NCBI GenBank assembly: GCA_021234155.1
Contig: JAJEKV010000206.1
Coordinates: forward strand, 312,001-376,000
Origin: Isoetes taiwanensis
Lineage: Eukaryota > Streptophyta > Lycopodiopsida > Isoetales > Isoetaceae
DNA length: 64,000 bases
Reading direction: 5' to 3'
Shown here: piece by piece, positions 11,727-26,492 of the stretch
Layout: every line of letters begins with the position of its first letter
How positions within the stretch are numbered: position 1 is the first letter of the stretch
The notes under the pieces: model-generated
The model's database searches: none
Told to the model about the DNA's origin: nothing
What the model saw: the letters and a program-made list of their open reading frames with translations, nothing else
Program-made: the position numbers and the translations under genes

Positions 11727-12169
11727 GGCCACATGCCGACTTAGAGATGACGAGAGAGAATAATGAGAGAATGAGAGATGGGAGATGACGAGAGAAGGGT
11801 GAGAGTGGGAAAAGTTAACTCTCATCTCGAGATGTTTTGCCCCTAACAGCCGTTAGGGGCGTTTCCATTATCCACTAACCAAACAACCTCCTAAAATTAT
11901 GACGCCTGAATTTGATGACCGAAAAGTTTCCCGCATCGAAATTCCGGGGCGCCATTTTCCCCTGTTTCTTGGTCTTCAACACCGCGCAATTCCTTGAATT
12001 CCCCCCTAATTCTTCCATCAGCGCTATTGATTTTCGGTCTCTGTGGTATTTTTCGTGCCATTCGATCCTTGTAAATTCAAGTTAAATCAATCTTACATTG
12101 TTCTCTTGTCGAATTCTAGTCCGGCTGGTATTGTTTCTTGTTTGATTAGTTTCTTTTCTATAGAAACAG

Positions 12170-13352
12170 ATGTCTAAGGCAACCAGATCTGCTCTGCCTT
12201 CAAGCAGCAAACCATTTGTGCCTCCTCGAATTGAAAAAATGGCTCCTAGGAAGACGCGGAAGATGACAGGCCAAATTTCAATGAATGTGAGCTTGGAATC
12301 AAATTCCGAGCCTATTGATATTGCTCCTCCACCAAAGGAGAAGAGATGCAAACGAGTTCTCAGCGAAATCCAAGCACCTCCCAGTAATGTGAGTGATTCT
12401 CATCAGCCCGATAATTCAATGGCTATTGTTGTTCTTGACAAAGAAAATCCAAAACAAATAGACACAAAGAATAGGAAGGCTCCAGTTCAATGGACAGATC
12501 AGGGTGTTTCCACTTTCCTGAATCTACTAAATGAAATGAAACTGGTTACTAATGGGAGTCTGAATCTTTCTAATTCACAATGGAGAGAAATTCTTGTGAA
12601 ATTGCAACCAATTGTAGATGGATTGGTGGAAGTCAGGCAATTGAAGAACAAATGGGATAAGCTGCAGCAAAGTTCAAGGATGAGAAGGAGGCTTGTGCTC
12701 AAACTGGATCGAGAAACCTTCAAGTTGGCAATGGTTTGTGAGAATGGAAGAAGTCAAATATGGAGTGATTCTCTCGATAACCCCATTCAGTCTTTGGTGA
12801 TGATGGGGAATTTGGGAATGAAGCCTTTGAGGCTGCTGATTTGCACACTAATTTTTCTGACAGTTTCTATGAGACAGTTGGTTCTGATGCTGCTTTTGAT
12901 GACCCTTTTGAGAGTAATGAAGAGATTCCTAATGTCAATGTCAACATGGACAATACAGCTAGCCCAAGGGTTCATGAAATGCCAAGCAATCGAACTCCCA
13001 CAGGAAACAACATGCATTCCTCCTCCCCAAGATCTGCAAAGATGCAATCAACCACGAGTTTGTGGAAAACCAACAAAAGTAAAGAAGTCCAGATTGCAGA
13101 TTGATGAAGATATTATTGTTTGGAATCTCACAAATGGCAAGCACCTTTGGAGATACTGAGAGGTGAAAAAACGGATTTCATGAAGGAAGAATCGCAAAGA
13201 AGATGGAATTGGTTAGAGAATTGGAGACAATTAGATCTGCCAATTCTTTGAAGATTGCTGAATCTATGGCAGCAATGACACAAAGCATATGTCAGATGAC
13301 AAAGGACACACTTCTCGAAATTGCCAAATTGGCAGCAAAAAACAAAGAATAA
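12170..13352 (+). pseudogene. Harbinger Myb/SANT-like protein gene (ORF1)
   Basis: The protein starts MSKATRSALPSSSKPFV and has a basic N-terminus. A Myb/SANT-like domain follows at about residues 105-165: VQWTDQGVSTFLNLLNEMK, SNSQWREILVKLQ and VRQLKNKWDKLQQ. In this superfamily the Myb-like partner binds transposon ends and helps import the transposase. After about 12670 the coding phase is lost. The natural continuation lies in another frame from 12780 (FGDDGEFGNEAFEAADLHTN, DPFESNEEIPNVN) to a stop at 13104. A C-terminal helical piece (RIAKKMELVRELETIRSANS...) then runs to TAA at about 13350. The gene therefore has at least two frameshifts, or unrecognised introns. The first Met is chosen because it opens the longest frame before the domain. 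Confidence 0.8.
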
Positions 13353-13549
13353 AGGTATGTTCACTTTCATACATTCTGTTATACTTCACTTTCTGTTTCT
13401 TTTCGAACTGTCTCAAATTGGTTAACTGTCTTATTATTCAATGATTGGTACGTTCATGTAGGCATGTAGATTTCGTAGCATAGAGCATTAAATGGCAGTC
13501 TTATCAAGTTCCCCAATTTAAAGATCCCCTCCACCTTCAAGAATTCACG

Positions 13550-14110
13550 CTCCCCTGCCCCTGTGGCGACCACGCTCTCCTTCCTCTTCCAGTTCTTCTT
13601 CTTCTTCTTCCGAGTACTCAAGGGAGGAGTACTCTGGCCCTGTCGATTCATCCGAAGTCTCCCACGAGACTTCGGATGAATCGACCTATTACTCCGATCA
13701 CGACTCTTGGCCAGAAACCTCTGTTGAGGCTCCAGTTCAAGAATCTTCTTCTACATCTTTGTTTTTCGCCCTTCTTCTCCCATGCCAGATCCCCTCAACA
13801 ATCCTTTTCGTCCCCTCCTCTTCCATCCTTTCATGCAGATGAGGTTCAGGACTCCTCACCAGCGGCAGAACCCGAAGTCGAGGATGTAGAAGTCGTGCCT
13901 CACAATATCATTCACTGTTCTGTATCACAGCGAGCAGTGATGAAGTTTTTCGACATGGGTGTGCTTATTGAACCCGAGGTGTTGTCTTGGGCTGAGGGAG
14001 CTCCTCTAAAACAGAAAGCTCATGTGGAGACCGTTTACATCCAACATGCAGGGAAGTGGACTTTACACGAAGTGAAGACTATCAGCCAGCCATGTGAAGT
14101 GTGCTCTTGA
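13550..14110 (+). pseudogene. Third Harbinger-internal ORF, serine-rich and acidic, unknown
   Basis: Between the Myb gene and the transposase the plus strand encodes a low-complexity SSSSSSSSSSEYSREEYSGP region. A Ser/Asp/Glu-rich segment (DSSEVSHETSDESTYYSDHD) follows at 13560-13740. After a one-frame slip comes an acidic stretch (AAEPEVEDVEVV) with a more ordered tail (VMKFFDMGVLIEPEVLSWAE, HAGKWTLHEVKTI) ending in EVCS-stop at 14110. I recognise no domain. A polyadenylation-like AATAAA at about 14290 follows it. It may be an extra gene of this Harbinger lineage or a captured host exon. No start codon can be fixed, because the upstream frame is closed by a stop near 13518. Confidence 0.5.
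13643..13684. repeat. Perfect 19-bp hairpin with 4-nt loop
   Basis: TCGATTCATCCGAAGTCTC (13643-13661) and its exact complement (13666-13684) enclose the loop CCAC. It lies inside the third Harbinger ORF, where it encodes the DSSEVSHETSDES region. The partial symmetry of that peptide may have produced it, or it may be structural. Confidence 0.9.
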
Positions 14111-14439
14111 GGAATAGCAGATCTCCTTGCCTCTGGATTTTTTTTTTTGTTTGTTTTGTTTTTAATTCCCTGTTGTGTCTTTTGTAAAGCCAAAAATTTT
14201 TTGCATGTACAATGTCCTGTGAATCCCTTCAGCTAAGAGACAGGCCAAATTATGTGGCCAACTTTTTTTGTATTGCAGTTTCACATTGAATAAAATCTGT
14301 GTTGCAACATTCAATTATTCTAGCAGAATCTTGAATTTATTGTTCATGGCTTAATACCCGCCCGGGAACATGTAATCAATAATCTTTGCAAGAAAAGAAC
14401 GAATTTTTCGAAAAAAGTAGTTGATGTAACCATCAACTT
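14111..14439. other. Convergent 3' regions of the Harbinger genes
   Basis: This non-coding stretch separates the plus-strand ORF (stop at 14110) from the minus-strand transposase (stop at 14440). It holds T-rich runs and AATAAA at about 14290 for the plus strand. The layout suits two convergent transcription units ending here. Confidence 0.5.
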
Positions 14440-15945
14440 TTACAACAGCACATGCCCATCCAAATTTTCAAACAACACATGCCTCATCTGATCTCCTTGT
14501 TTCTTTAAACTGCATTTCATAGCTTCAGTCTCATAGTAATAAACTGGATCAGGCTCTTCTTCCAAAGGCAAAGATACCCCATCCCCCTGTCTTCCATAAT
14601 ACAAAAATTCCAAAGCACACAAGCAAAGATGTATTATTTTGGAAGCCTTGCCAACATGCACTGGTAGATGTTTTAGAATTCTAAATTTCTCCTTAACTAT
14701 CCCGAACCCATTTTCTACACAAACCCTACCCCTGCAAATCCGTTTATTAAACCTGCCATAAGGTCCATGATTCTGTGGAAAGACCTTCAAGAGGAAGGGC
14801 CTGGCAGCATAGGCAGAATCACCAAGCAAAAGTGGAGGAATGTTAACCTGGATTTGGTCTTCAGTGGGTTGACCTTTCTTCAATTTTCGCCACTCAAGGT
14901 TACAAACCGGTTCGTTCAATATTAGTTTGGATGCAATTTTGCTATATATGGAACTCTTCTTGAACTCGATTTGAGTCATGGACTGATCCAGTTCTAGTCA
15001 CACATACATTTATGAAAAGCCTGCTGTGTGTGTTAATACCCTGCAGTAGACATGAATGCCTTTTGTGTCGACTGTAGTAGTCATCACCTTTGTCACTCTT
15101 CTTGGGTTTCCTCCATAGAAAAATATGGGATCCATCAACAAAGACACCATACACATTTGGCAATCATTTGCATCATGAAATTCTTTTATACATTGAGTCG
15201 GTCCCGCTCCGGAAGGCATGGCTACAAACCTTTTGTAAAGCATTGTCTTGGAGGCCAACACTAGTGTGATTTTTTAGTATATTTTGCAGATTGTAGCTTT
15301 TCCAACATAGAATCTCTGACCCACATGCAAAGGCATATCACCGTGTGCCAGAAAGTAAAGAACCATGGCTACAGCTTTCCTGGGATCAACTGGCGCCCTA
15401 ACCTTAACCCCTGGCCTAATCAAATAGGGGACAACGAGCCCGACAAGTTTCTCAAAGCTGGCCCTCTTCATTCTGTAAAATTGATGCCACATATCATCTT
15501 CAAAAGAAGCTATACAATTCCATGCGTGATTATCTATATTATCCCATTGGGTCATTTGCCTTGGAGCAATCCAAAATCTTCTAGGTGGCCTTCTAACCCG
15601 GCATGATCCGGCTAACATCAAAGATGAGGCAGCACAGAAGAACATACTATCATTTTCTGGCAAGGCATCGTCATCGAACAGATTCATTGGGTCTTCGAGC
15701 TCGTTTAGTTCCAGAAGCTGCAAACAGAACCTTTGGAATGCGATTCCGATTGTCAGAGCACGCAATAGCATGGCAATCATTCCAAGAATCAGTGGATCCA
15801 TGATAGAACGGCCGGGAAATGGAACCCTGCACAAAGAACACAGCAAAAGAATTATCCCACAAAGCTTACCTACCAGCAGGAACAGGGGAAGAAATATCCC
15901 ATATTTTGGAGGCCGATTCAAAATTGGAGGGGAATTATCCCACAA
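14440..15945 (-). pseudogene. PIF/Harbinger DDE transposase
   Basis: In minus-strand order: an N-terminal frame (15945-15274) with RRFWIAPRQMTQWDNI and MKRASFEKLVGLVVPYLI; the frame 15261-15010 with MPSGAGPTQCIKEFHD; the frame 15163-14942 with GVFVDGSHIFL, holding the first catalytic Asp; and 14979-14440 with LLGDSAYAARPFLLKVF (second Asp) and GRVCVENGFGIVKEKFRIL (catalytic Glu). This is the DDE_Tnp_4 nuclease order of PIF/Harbinger. A TAA follows ATICKIY at about 15273 in frame with the next block, and at least two frameshifts are needed to join the pieces. All three DDE residues are still present, so inactivation looks recent or comes from indels only. The enzyme would cut and reinsert the element together with the Myb-like partner. 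Confidence 0.88.
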
Positions 15946-16132
15946 AAACTTGACCTACCGGAATGATTCGATGGAGTAGTTCTCCGGCGGGAAACCAAAA
16001 TTTGAGGCCTAACGGCCGCTGTTAGAGCTCGAGAGATGGCCTTCTCTCCTCTCCTCCCAAAAAAATACGTATAATTCTGGGAGGAGTCGTATGCGACGAG
16101 AGACGGGTATTTTGGCGAGCATGTGGCCAACC

Positions 16133-18438
<2,306 letters not shown>

Positions 18439-18511
18439 GAGAGAGAGAGAGAGAGGAGGGAGGGAGGGAGGGAGGGAGGGAGGGAGGGGGAGGGGAGAGA
18501 GAGAGAGAGAA
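18439..18511. repeat. (GA)n/(GGGA)n tract 3 of the LINE array
   Basis: GA units flank a GGGA block and a GGGGAGGGG interruption. It separates the 5' end of copy B from the 3' end of copy C. The mixed composition suggests an older tract than the pure GA ones. Confidence 0.95.
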
Positions 18512-18638
18512 GTGAAATGAAATGAAATTTATTATTACGCCTTGAGACCGCTTGAGTCTATGAGACGATTACATTGCACTCAAAATTATAAAATAAGTCA
18601 TCCAAGGCGCCCTCGAGAAAACAACACACCGGGCTCCT

Positions 18639-19914
18639 CTACCTCAATCTCCGAGTCACCCTTTGTTGCTTCATCGGGACCTCTCTATGGTTAAGAATGT
18701 CCATAATACAACCTCCAATGCATGAGCACCTTTGTCGAAGAAAGAAAGCAACAAGTTTAAATAGCATTGACCCCATGCTTGACCCGGATATCCGAATAAG
18801 CGCGAAAAAAAGCAGGACATGGGCCTCATCTTCTACTACTCCCCGCATCACATAGCCGACAATGTCTAAGATCATGCGCAATGTCCGCCCATCTCCCAAT
18901 CTCCACACCAAGTCGGTGTGAGCTCAACCGTATTCTTGCGATTGCATGCCTAAGTTTCAGCGATATGGGTTCCCTAAGATATTGTGCTTTTGCAGAGATG
19001 GATTTATGTGAGCCTTATAATACTCTTTCTTTCACGGTGGCACGCCCATGACTTACTCAAGAAACTATCTCGAACCCAACCACTAATGTCCTCTTTGTGC
19101 ATCTCCAAATCCTGTATGTTCATCCCCATTTCATAAGCCATCTGTCTATATATCCGCACACCAGCCTTTTTACGGTTTCCTCTAAAGCAAGTCTAGGCAA
19201 GCTATTATTCGGCATATCATATAGGACTTTGCACATATATAGCGCAAGAGTCGCAAAGAGCCTCTTCGAAAGTGGCATCATTCCACTTTCAACTAGCATC
19301 ATGTCATATGGTGTTTGCATCTTTTGTGCCCAACTCCGTATGAAAAAATTTCTTTCAGATCTTTTCCACTTTTGCCAGCTATCATTAGCAAGGCCTGGTC
19401 CCCGTGACTTCACGACCATATAGCACAACAAATGCGGACAAGCACCTTGTAGAGCATACGCTTCATCTCAAAATTCCATATCTCTGCATTCACACACTTC
19501 CTTTGCATGGCATACAACGCTTTTAGACCGCATTCACCCTATGTTCCCTTTGCTTGATTCCAATTAGGACTCTTATCTACGGTTAGGCCCAAATATTTGT
19601 AATTCTCTACCACTTCCACTTGCCTATCCTTATAGTAGAATCGAACATGTTCCGGTCTTTTTGCCCCAAACACCACTTGCCTTGGTCTTATCTAGATTCA
19701 CCAAGATGCCCTTATCCTCGTAAAATGCTTCAAGCACATCCAAATGCTTTTGCATCCCTTGTATGCTCCGGGACAGCAATACTACATCATCGGCATATAA
19801 TAGAAGCATGAATACATACTCTCTCGAGGCGGTACCATCTCCCCATGTGCTCATTACCCACCCTTCAAGTTGGTCTATGAATGTTTTTAAAAGAGTAGGT
19901 GATAAAGTGGACAT
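18639..19914 (-). pseudogene. LINE ORF2 continuation: RT palm, thumb and C-terminus (copy C)
   Basis: Minus-strand frames 19914-19630 (FIDQLEGWVMST, LLLYADDVVLLSRSIQGMQK), 19431-19120 (GPGLANDSWQKWKRS, AQKMQTPYDMMLVESGMMP) and 18911-18639 align in order with the thumb and C-terminal parts of copies B and D. They are out of frame with each other. The final frame carries a degraded version of the zinc-finger region (DEAHVLLFF in place of the C/H-rich block). Confidence 0.85.
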
Positions 19915-21293
19915 CCTTGCTTTACTCCCATATTGCTTTCTACCATCTCATCACATAACTCCACAAAGGGGAATGACAGCTGCACTAGAACCTTGCCATA
20001 AAGCACACCTACCGCATGTCTGAGCTCAATCGGGATGTTCAGGTCTACCATTCTCTGCCACAAATTCCGCCTATTAACCATGTCAAAAGCTTTGCTAAAG
20101 TCTACAAAAGTAGCATACAGTGGTTTCTTCTTGCCGACTACTGAGTCCATCATAGCACGGAGAGTAATCAAGTGGTCAATTGTGGACTTTTTGGGTCTAA
20201 AGCCCGCTTGTCCAATGGCTCTAGCATTGTTATCCTCTGCCCAAGCACTTATCTTGCGCTCAAGGATAGAAGCGAATAATTTTGCATATAGACTGCCAAC
20301 CATAATAGTGCGGTAGTTACTCGGATTGGATACTTCCCCTGATTTATGTAGCGGTACCACCCTATTCACCTGCCAGGATGTTGGAAAGCCATCTCTCAGT
20401 GCCATATTAAACATATCTACCAGCTTAATTGCTACTTCTTCTCCTGCCCATTTAAGCATTTCAGCCATAAGACCACAAGCGTCTGCAGCTTTGCCATTGG
20501 CAAGCCTTTTAAGCCCATCTTGCACATCAGCTAGAGTGAAAGCAAGTGTATCTGATATAGCATATGTGTCTTCATTTGCCTCCATCATAGCTTCTGCCTC
20601 AGGAACATTATACAGCTTACGTACATGTGCCATAAGTGCCTCTACATGTAATCCATCCGTTCTATATTTCATGGGTTTGAGTCTTCTCCAGAACTTCTTC
20701 GGATCTACCAGCAATTCCTCCATCATTTTCTTATGTTTCTTGTATAGGTATGCCTTCTTTTTATTTTTAATCAGCCTAATGTATATCCTCCGTTCACATG
20801 CTTTCTCTGCCCCCTTCGCCGCTCTAAATTTTGCCCTCTGATGCTTGCACTGCGCATCGAACCAGCTATTGCAAGGCAGCCCCATCCTTTGACGATATGA
20901 TACAAAGCAACTATCCGCTGATTGCAACAAAATCTCGGACAATGCATCACTTTTTCCTTGTAATGTGTCAGGCCATACAATAGAAGTCACTTTCTGTTCA
21001 CATATATCACCATATTTATCTGCTTTGTCGTATTTCAAATATATTCGTTTGCTTTTATGTATGGCTTCACCCTTACAGCTCCATTGCACCTTAATCTTTA
21101 TAGAGATGGGCACATGATCTGAATTTTCATTTTCATCTCCAATTGACATACCAACAAGCTGTTCGGCAAAAGAGGGTTTGGCAATGACATAATCTACTAC
21201 GGCATTTTCGGCAGCACGTTTGCACGATCTTGGGTATCTAGCGGTGCCATTAAAGATTACCATCTCAAAGCCACTACACAAATGCAAAGACAT
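19887..21293 (-). pseudogene. LINE ORF2: endonuclease end and reverse transcriptase (copy C)
   Basis: Residues about 1-70 are the end of the apurinic-type endonuclease, with AVVDYVIAKPSF and the signature SDHVPISIKI. After a basic linker, the RT region holds NRVVPLHKSGEVSNPSNYRT, motif 2 RAIGQAGFRPKKSTIDHL, motif A YATFVDFSKAFDMVNR and motif B SNMGVKQGCPL. The catalytic LLLYADDVVLL lies in the next frame (19914-19630), so a single frameshift at about 19900 splits the palm. The enzyme would nick target DNA and prime reverse transcription there. Stronger motif preservation than in copies A and B suggests a younger insertion. Confidence 0.92.
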
Positions 21294-21375
21294 GACGCCT
21301 CAAGCGGTGTTGGCCATTTCACACCATCATCGATAACTTTGTTCCAGCCTGATTTTTTTTTTAGTTATCCATCAT

Positions 21376-22297
<922 letters not shown>

Positions 22298-22599
22298 ATC
22301 ATAAGGAGTTTGTGCCTTAACCCCTAATTCTGACCTGAAGAACTTTTTTTGAACCTTTTCGACTTTTTTTCAAGTATCTTCTGCCAATCCTGGTGCCCAT
22401 ACCTCACAGCCATACAACACTACCGATTGCACAAGCACTTTGAACAACATTCACTTTAACTCAAAACTCCAGATGTTAGCATTCGCACTCCTGCGTTGCA
22501 TACTATATAGAGCCTTCAGCCCACCATTCACCCTCTGCTCTACTGCCTGATTCCAACTGGGACTTTTATCAACCTGGACTCCCAAATACTTATATGAGT

Positions 22600-23579
22600 C
22601 TATATATCTACGCGTTCCCCTTTGTATAAAAACTCAAGATGATCTACCTTAAGTGCCCCGAAAACAATCAGCTTAGTCTTAACCGGATTTACCTTCATAC
22701 CTTTGTGATCACAAAAAAGGGATAGAGAAACCAAATGTTTTTGCATACCTGTCACCGATCTGGATAATATAACAATGTCATCTGCATAAAGTAGCATAAG
22801 CAACACATACCCATTCATGACCATACCATCCCCTCCCGAATGAGCCATCCATTCTTCCAACTGGTCTATGAACAGACCAAACAAAGTGGGGGACATAGGG
22901 CATCCTTGTTTAACCTCTATATTACTAATCATCTCATTTGAACTGGTCTGGGAGTAGGAAAATGATAACTGAACCAAAACTTTTTCATAAAGCAATTTAA
23001 CAGCATTACTCATTTCCAATGGCACCCCAAGCATCTCCAACCTCTCCCAAAGATTGCCCCTGTGTATTGTATCAAATGCTTTTGTAAAATCTATGAAAAG
23101 TGCATACAATGGTTTTCGTTTCCTGTTACCAAATCGATCAATGCGCGTACCGTGACTAAATGGTCTGTTGTCAATTTCTTGATGCCTAAAACCTGCTTGT
23201 CCCTTTGCCCTGACATTGTTCTTTTTGGCCCACCCACTAATTTTACTGTTAACCATAGTGGCAAAAAGCTTCGCAAAGAGATTACTAACCATTATCATTC
23301 TATAATTGTTTGGGTCCCTTTCAGCTCCCGCTTTATGGAGGGGAATAACCCTATTCATCTGCCACATGTGGGGAAACCCTCTCTCAAAACTGCAGTCATC
23401 AATTTCCATAGTGCTTCCTGTGTTGTCGTCCCTGCCCATTTAAACATTTCAGCCACTAACCCTATATTATCCGCGACTTTCCCATTCAACAAAGCTTGTA
23501 GCCCCTCTTGTATATCATCAAATGTGAACTCCCATTTGTCTCCACTCAGGTACTGCACTGGTACATTTATCTTTGTCAA
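22600..23579 (-). pseudogene. LINE reverse transcriptase domain (copy D)
   Basis: The frame 23579-23355 gives FDDIQEGLQALLNGKVADNI. The frame 23439-22600 gives MNRVIPLHKAGAERDPNNYR, RAKGQAGFRHQE, motif A ALFIDFTKAFDTIHR, motif B NIEVKQGCPMSPTLFG and motif C LLYADDIVILSRSVTGM. The YADD active site is intact. A local frame disturbance occurs after GQAGFRHQEID (the alternative frame 23276-23091 reads KKLTTDHLVTVRALIDLV). The part between 22600 and 22300 is out of frame but similar to the thumb of copy B. Confidence 0.9.
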
Positions 23580-23627
23580 ATTTAAGCTATTGATGTTCCA
23601 ACATAGAATCCTGGTGGTGTCGCATCC

Positions 23628-25042
23628 CTATGCCTGTTCAACTACAACCTTCCCACAGGGCCAAAATGCTTTTTGCCCGCTTTGCTTAGTTTCCTTGAAT
23701 AATTGCATCTGCTCTTTGTGTTCTCGCATTTGAATCTTGGTGAGATCATCGTTTACCCATATTTTCTTTCCCTTCAATGAAGGCTTTTTCTTTAGTATAG
23801 TAATCTTTTCATCCCTGGAGCGGAACTTTACAATGATATGCCTGTCTTTGCCCATGGGTTTTCCAACCCGGAATGCCTCCACAATCCCAGCATCTAAAAT
23901 TTGAAACTCTTCCCTACAAAAGGACACTACCATTTCCTTTGTATTCTCTCCGGCTTCTTCGGGCATCCCTACAAATCTAAGATTCAAGGCTTTTTCTTTT
24001 CTTTCCTGCTCTTCGATGTATGATACAAGCTGATTTTGTATTTTTGCTATGTCACAGTTGTTATTACCTCCACTACTACGTTCAGCTTGACCAATTAACC
24101 CCTGTTTAAACATCTCAATTTCTACTTCCATGTCCTTCTTGATCTGTTTAATTTCAGAAACTGATATATTACTCACCTTATTTGCTGCTCCTTCAACATT
24201 GGATTCATCATTGTTTCTCTGTTTAAATTCAGCCCGGAGTTGCCCCTTGAAGTCAACAAGCTCTGCTCTCATTTGCTGTTTAAATGCCTCCAGCTCCACC
24301 TTCATTTGGTTCGGGAACGACTGCTTAAGATCACGCACAATGGAATCCACAACGAATTTTAGTGCATCCTGTATTGTCTCTTGCATAGCATCTAATAGCT
24401 CCTGTTTCAGATTGCACATCATCATTGCTTGATATGTGGCTATGGAATTGCCCATCGATGGACCCATCCCTTTCCCTTCTTGTAGACCTGTAACAGGAAG
24501 TATCCCTGCATTCATGTCCAGAGCTTTTGTTGCGAACAACCCACCTGCTCCCCCACCAATTTCTGCTGTAACCCCATCGATTCCGGCAGTCTGTTTCAGG
24601 GCCTGAAACCCCGCCATTCCGGCATCCTGTTCCTGCATGTTTCCAATGTGAGCCTGACCCAGAATGGATCTGCCCTTTCTTTTCCCTGTATCTTTATCTT
24701 CCCCATCATTTGTTATGTCCGATTCATCAGACACGAGCTTTGGATCGCCTAGTTCAAAGCCGGCCAGCACGAAAACTAGGTGTGGTCCCATTTCTTCCTG
24801 TAGCATATCCTGTAGCACAGATGTTGAGCGACTGCTTTCACCCAGATGCCCAGACTTACCTGAGCTATTACCATCGACCAGAGTCCCATCTGATTTTTTT
24901 TAAAACTTTTTTTGTCATAGTCATGTGAAGCCCCAGCCTTGGTGGTCACTTTCGTTGTTACAGCATCTGCCAAACCAGACCCCCCCAACTCTGAAGAAGA
25001 TCCATCGCTATCATTTTTCCTTGCCCTAGTTTTGTGCGCCAT
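23628..25042 (-). pseudogene. LINE ORF1 protein (copy D), one frameshift
   Basis: The protein starts MAHKTRARKNDSDGSSSELG at 25042 with a basic, serine-rich N-terminus. A long helical, charged middle follows (MKVELEAFKQQMRAELVDFK; IKQIKKDMEVEIEMFKQGL), a probable coiled coil for trimerisation. The RNA-binding domain then reads ALNLRFVGMPEEAGENTKEM, FRVGKPMGKDRHIIVKFRSR and KKIWVNDDLTKIQMREHKEQ, and the protein ends with FWPCGKVVVEQA. This is the L1/Tx1 ORF1p plan. A slip in the A/T run at about 24895-24910 shifts the frame after KKSFKK; otherwise about 470 codons are open. In active LINEs the protein coats the RNA and acts as a chaperone in target-primed reverse transcription. Confidence 0.85.
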
Positions 25043-25078
25043 GGAGGGAGGGAGGGAGGGAGGGAGGGAGAGAGAGAG
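25043..25078. repeat. (GGGA)n-(GA)n tract 5 of the LINE array
   Basis: Six GGGA units followed by four GA units, between the ORF1 start codon of copy D and the 3' end of copy E. On the minus strand it reads CTCCCTCCATGGCG into ORF1. Confidence 0.95.
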
Positions 25079-26387
25079 TATTACGTCTATGGGAGACCTC
25101 GAAGACCTATTAGACGACAATTTTAAATGTCATTGTAAAACAATAAATGAGTTTCCGAGTCCTCATCTAGCTCATCACTCTCACTCAAACTGTCATTATC
25201 ATCAACATTATGATTATGCATACAAACTTCTCTATACTGTAAAAGCTCAATCAAATACTTCCCTAATATATCCCCATTTAGGTTGAAAAAGATTGGCAGA
25301 TCTTCGTATTATATTCCAAACTTATCACGTAATACATTGTATGCCGTACATCGAAGCAATGCATGGTCCTCATCCTCTACTTTATCTTCCCCACATATTA
25401 CAGTATCTTTGATCTCTCATCTAGCCACTTCCACACTTAAATGATGTGAACTAAGCCGAATCCTGCAAATAGCATGTCTTTTTTGGATAGAAATATTTTC
25501 CCTCAGGTGCCCTGCCATTTCCAACGTGGGGTTAATTTCTGCTTGGACAAAATCATTTTGGTCTTGGGCTACGACCACATCTTCTTATCTACCTTCCTGG
25601 ATATCCATTGTCTTAAATCAGATTTTACTAAGACCACTTCATCCCATTGTATATCCCATTTATTGAGCCACTTCTTGACATCTTAAAACAAACCATTCTC
25701 CTTGCTGGCTAACAAAGCCCTGGTGTAATTCTAGTGTCATCCATGAGTAAAACCTTCGTAAAATACGTAATGCATCTAAGGATCGCTTCCCCTTCCAAAG
25801 GCATAGACCACATTATGCTAATATCATAAAGTAAGGTGTTTGGAATTTAACTCCTAATTCCAGTCTCAATTTTTTTTTAAGACCTGCTCAATATCATCCC
25901 ATAAGCATTGTGGAAAACTTGGTCCCCAGATTTCACATCCATATAAGACTACGCTCTACACAAGTGACTGAAAGAGTCTCAGCTTAAGATTCCATGACCA
26001 CAGGTGTAATGTGTGTAAGAAACAACTTGTAGACACCAGTCCTTTCGTTGAAATCTCCTGCTAGGATCACACTGCCCTTCTCCTAGTAATGCATAATATC
26101 CTGCTCCAATGCAAAGACAAAATGACATATAGCCATATAGTACAAAGCATGATAACCTTTCAATTCAAGCCAAATATACTGATTGTTTTTGTCTTTTCTA
26201 ACACCTTGTATCAGATCTCTAAAAAGTGATCTGATATAACACGCTAATCCTCCATTCCCTGTATCTCCATCTTTAAATCTTTTATTAAAAGTTGAATAAA
26301 TCATATCAAAGCCTTCAATGTCAGGCAAAGCATACAAATCATGTTCTTTTGTTTCCACAAAACAAATAACATCAACATTATCTAGAA
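25079..26387 (-). mobile_element. LINE copy E, 5'-truncated and internally deleted, old
   Basis: The left part (25079-25990) is a diverged LINE 3' region with the conserved terminal hairpin blocks (CGTCTAATAGG...CATAGACG on the minus strand). The right part (26358-26083) is the N-terminal endonuclease: METKEHDLYALPDIEGFDMI with the catalytic Glu of the 'vETK' motif, and NGGLACYIRSLF. At about 26065 follows VILAGDFNERTG, the GDFN motif. The reverse transcriptase core between the two is missing. Many stops show it is the most decayed member of the array. Confidence 0.8.
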
Positions 26388-26492
26388 TAGAGAGTTAGGG
26401 GGAGGGGGGAGGGAGGGAAGGAGGGAGGGAGGGAGAAGGGGGGGAGGTAGGGGGGAGGGAGGGAGAGGGGGGAGGGATGGAGGGAGGGAGAG
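26388..26492. repeat. (GGGA)n-rich tract 6, right border of the LINE array
   Basis: About 105 bp of imperfect GGGA/GGGGGA repeats. On its right no LINE sequence follows, only unrelated A/T-rich DNA. It is therefore the outer border of the array and may be the remains of the original microsatellite target. Confidence 0.9.

Noticed and set aside
20326-20841. 171-codon plus-strand frame over LINE copy C
   Set aside because: Antisense shadow of the RT linker region.
23062-23733. 223-codon plus-strand frame over LINE copy D
   Set aside because: It is antisense to the RT/ORF1 junction and contains no motif; the minus-strand RT motifs are unambiguous.
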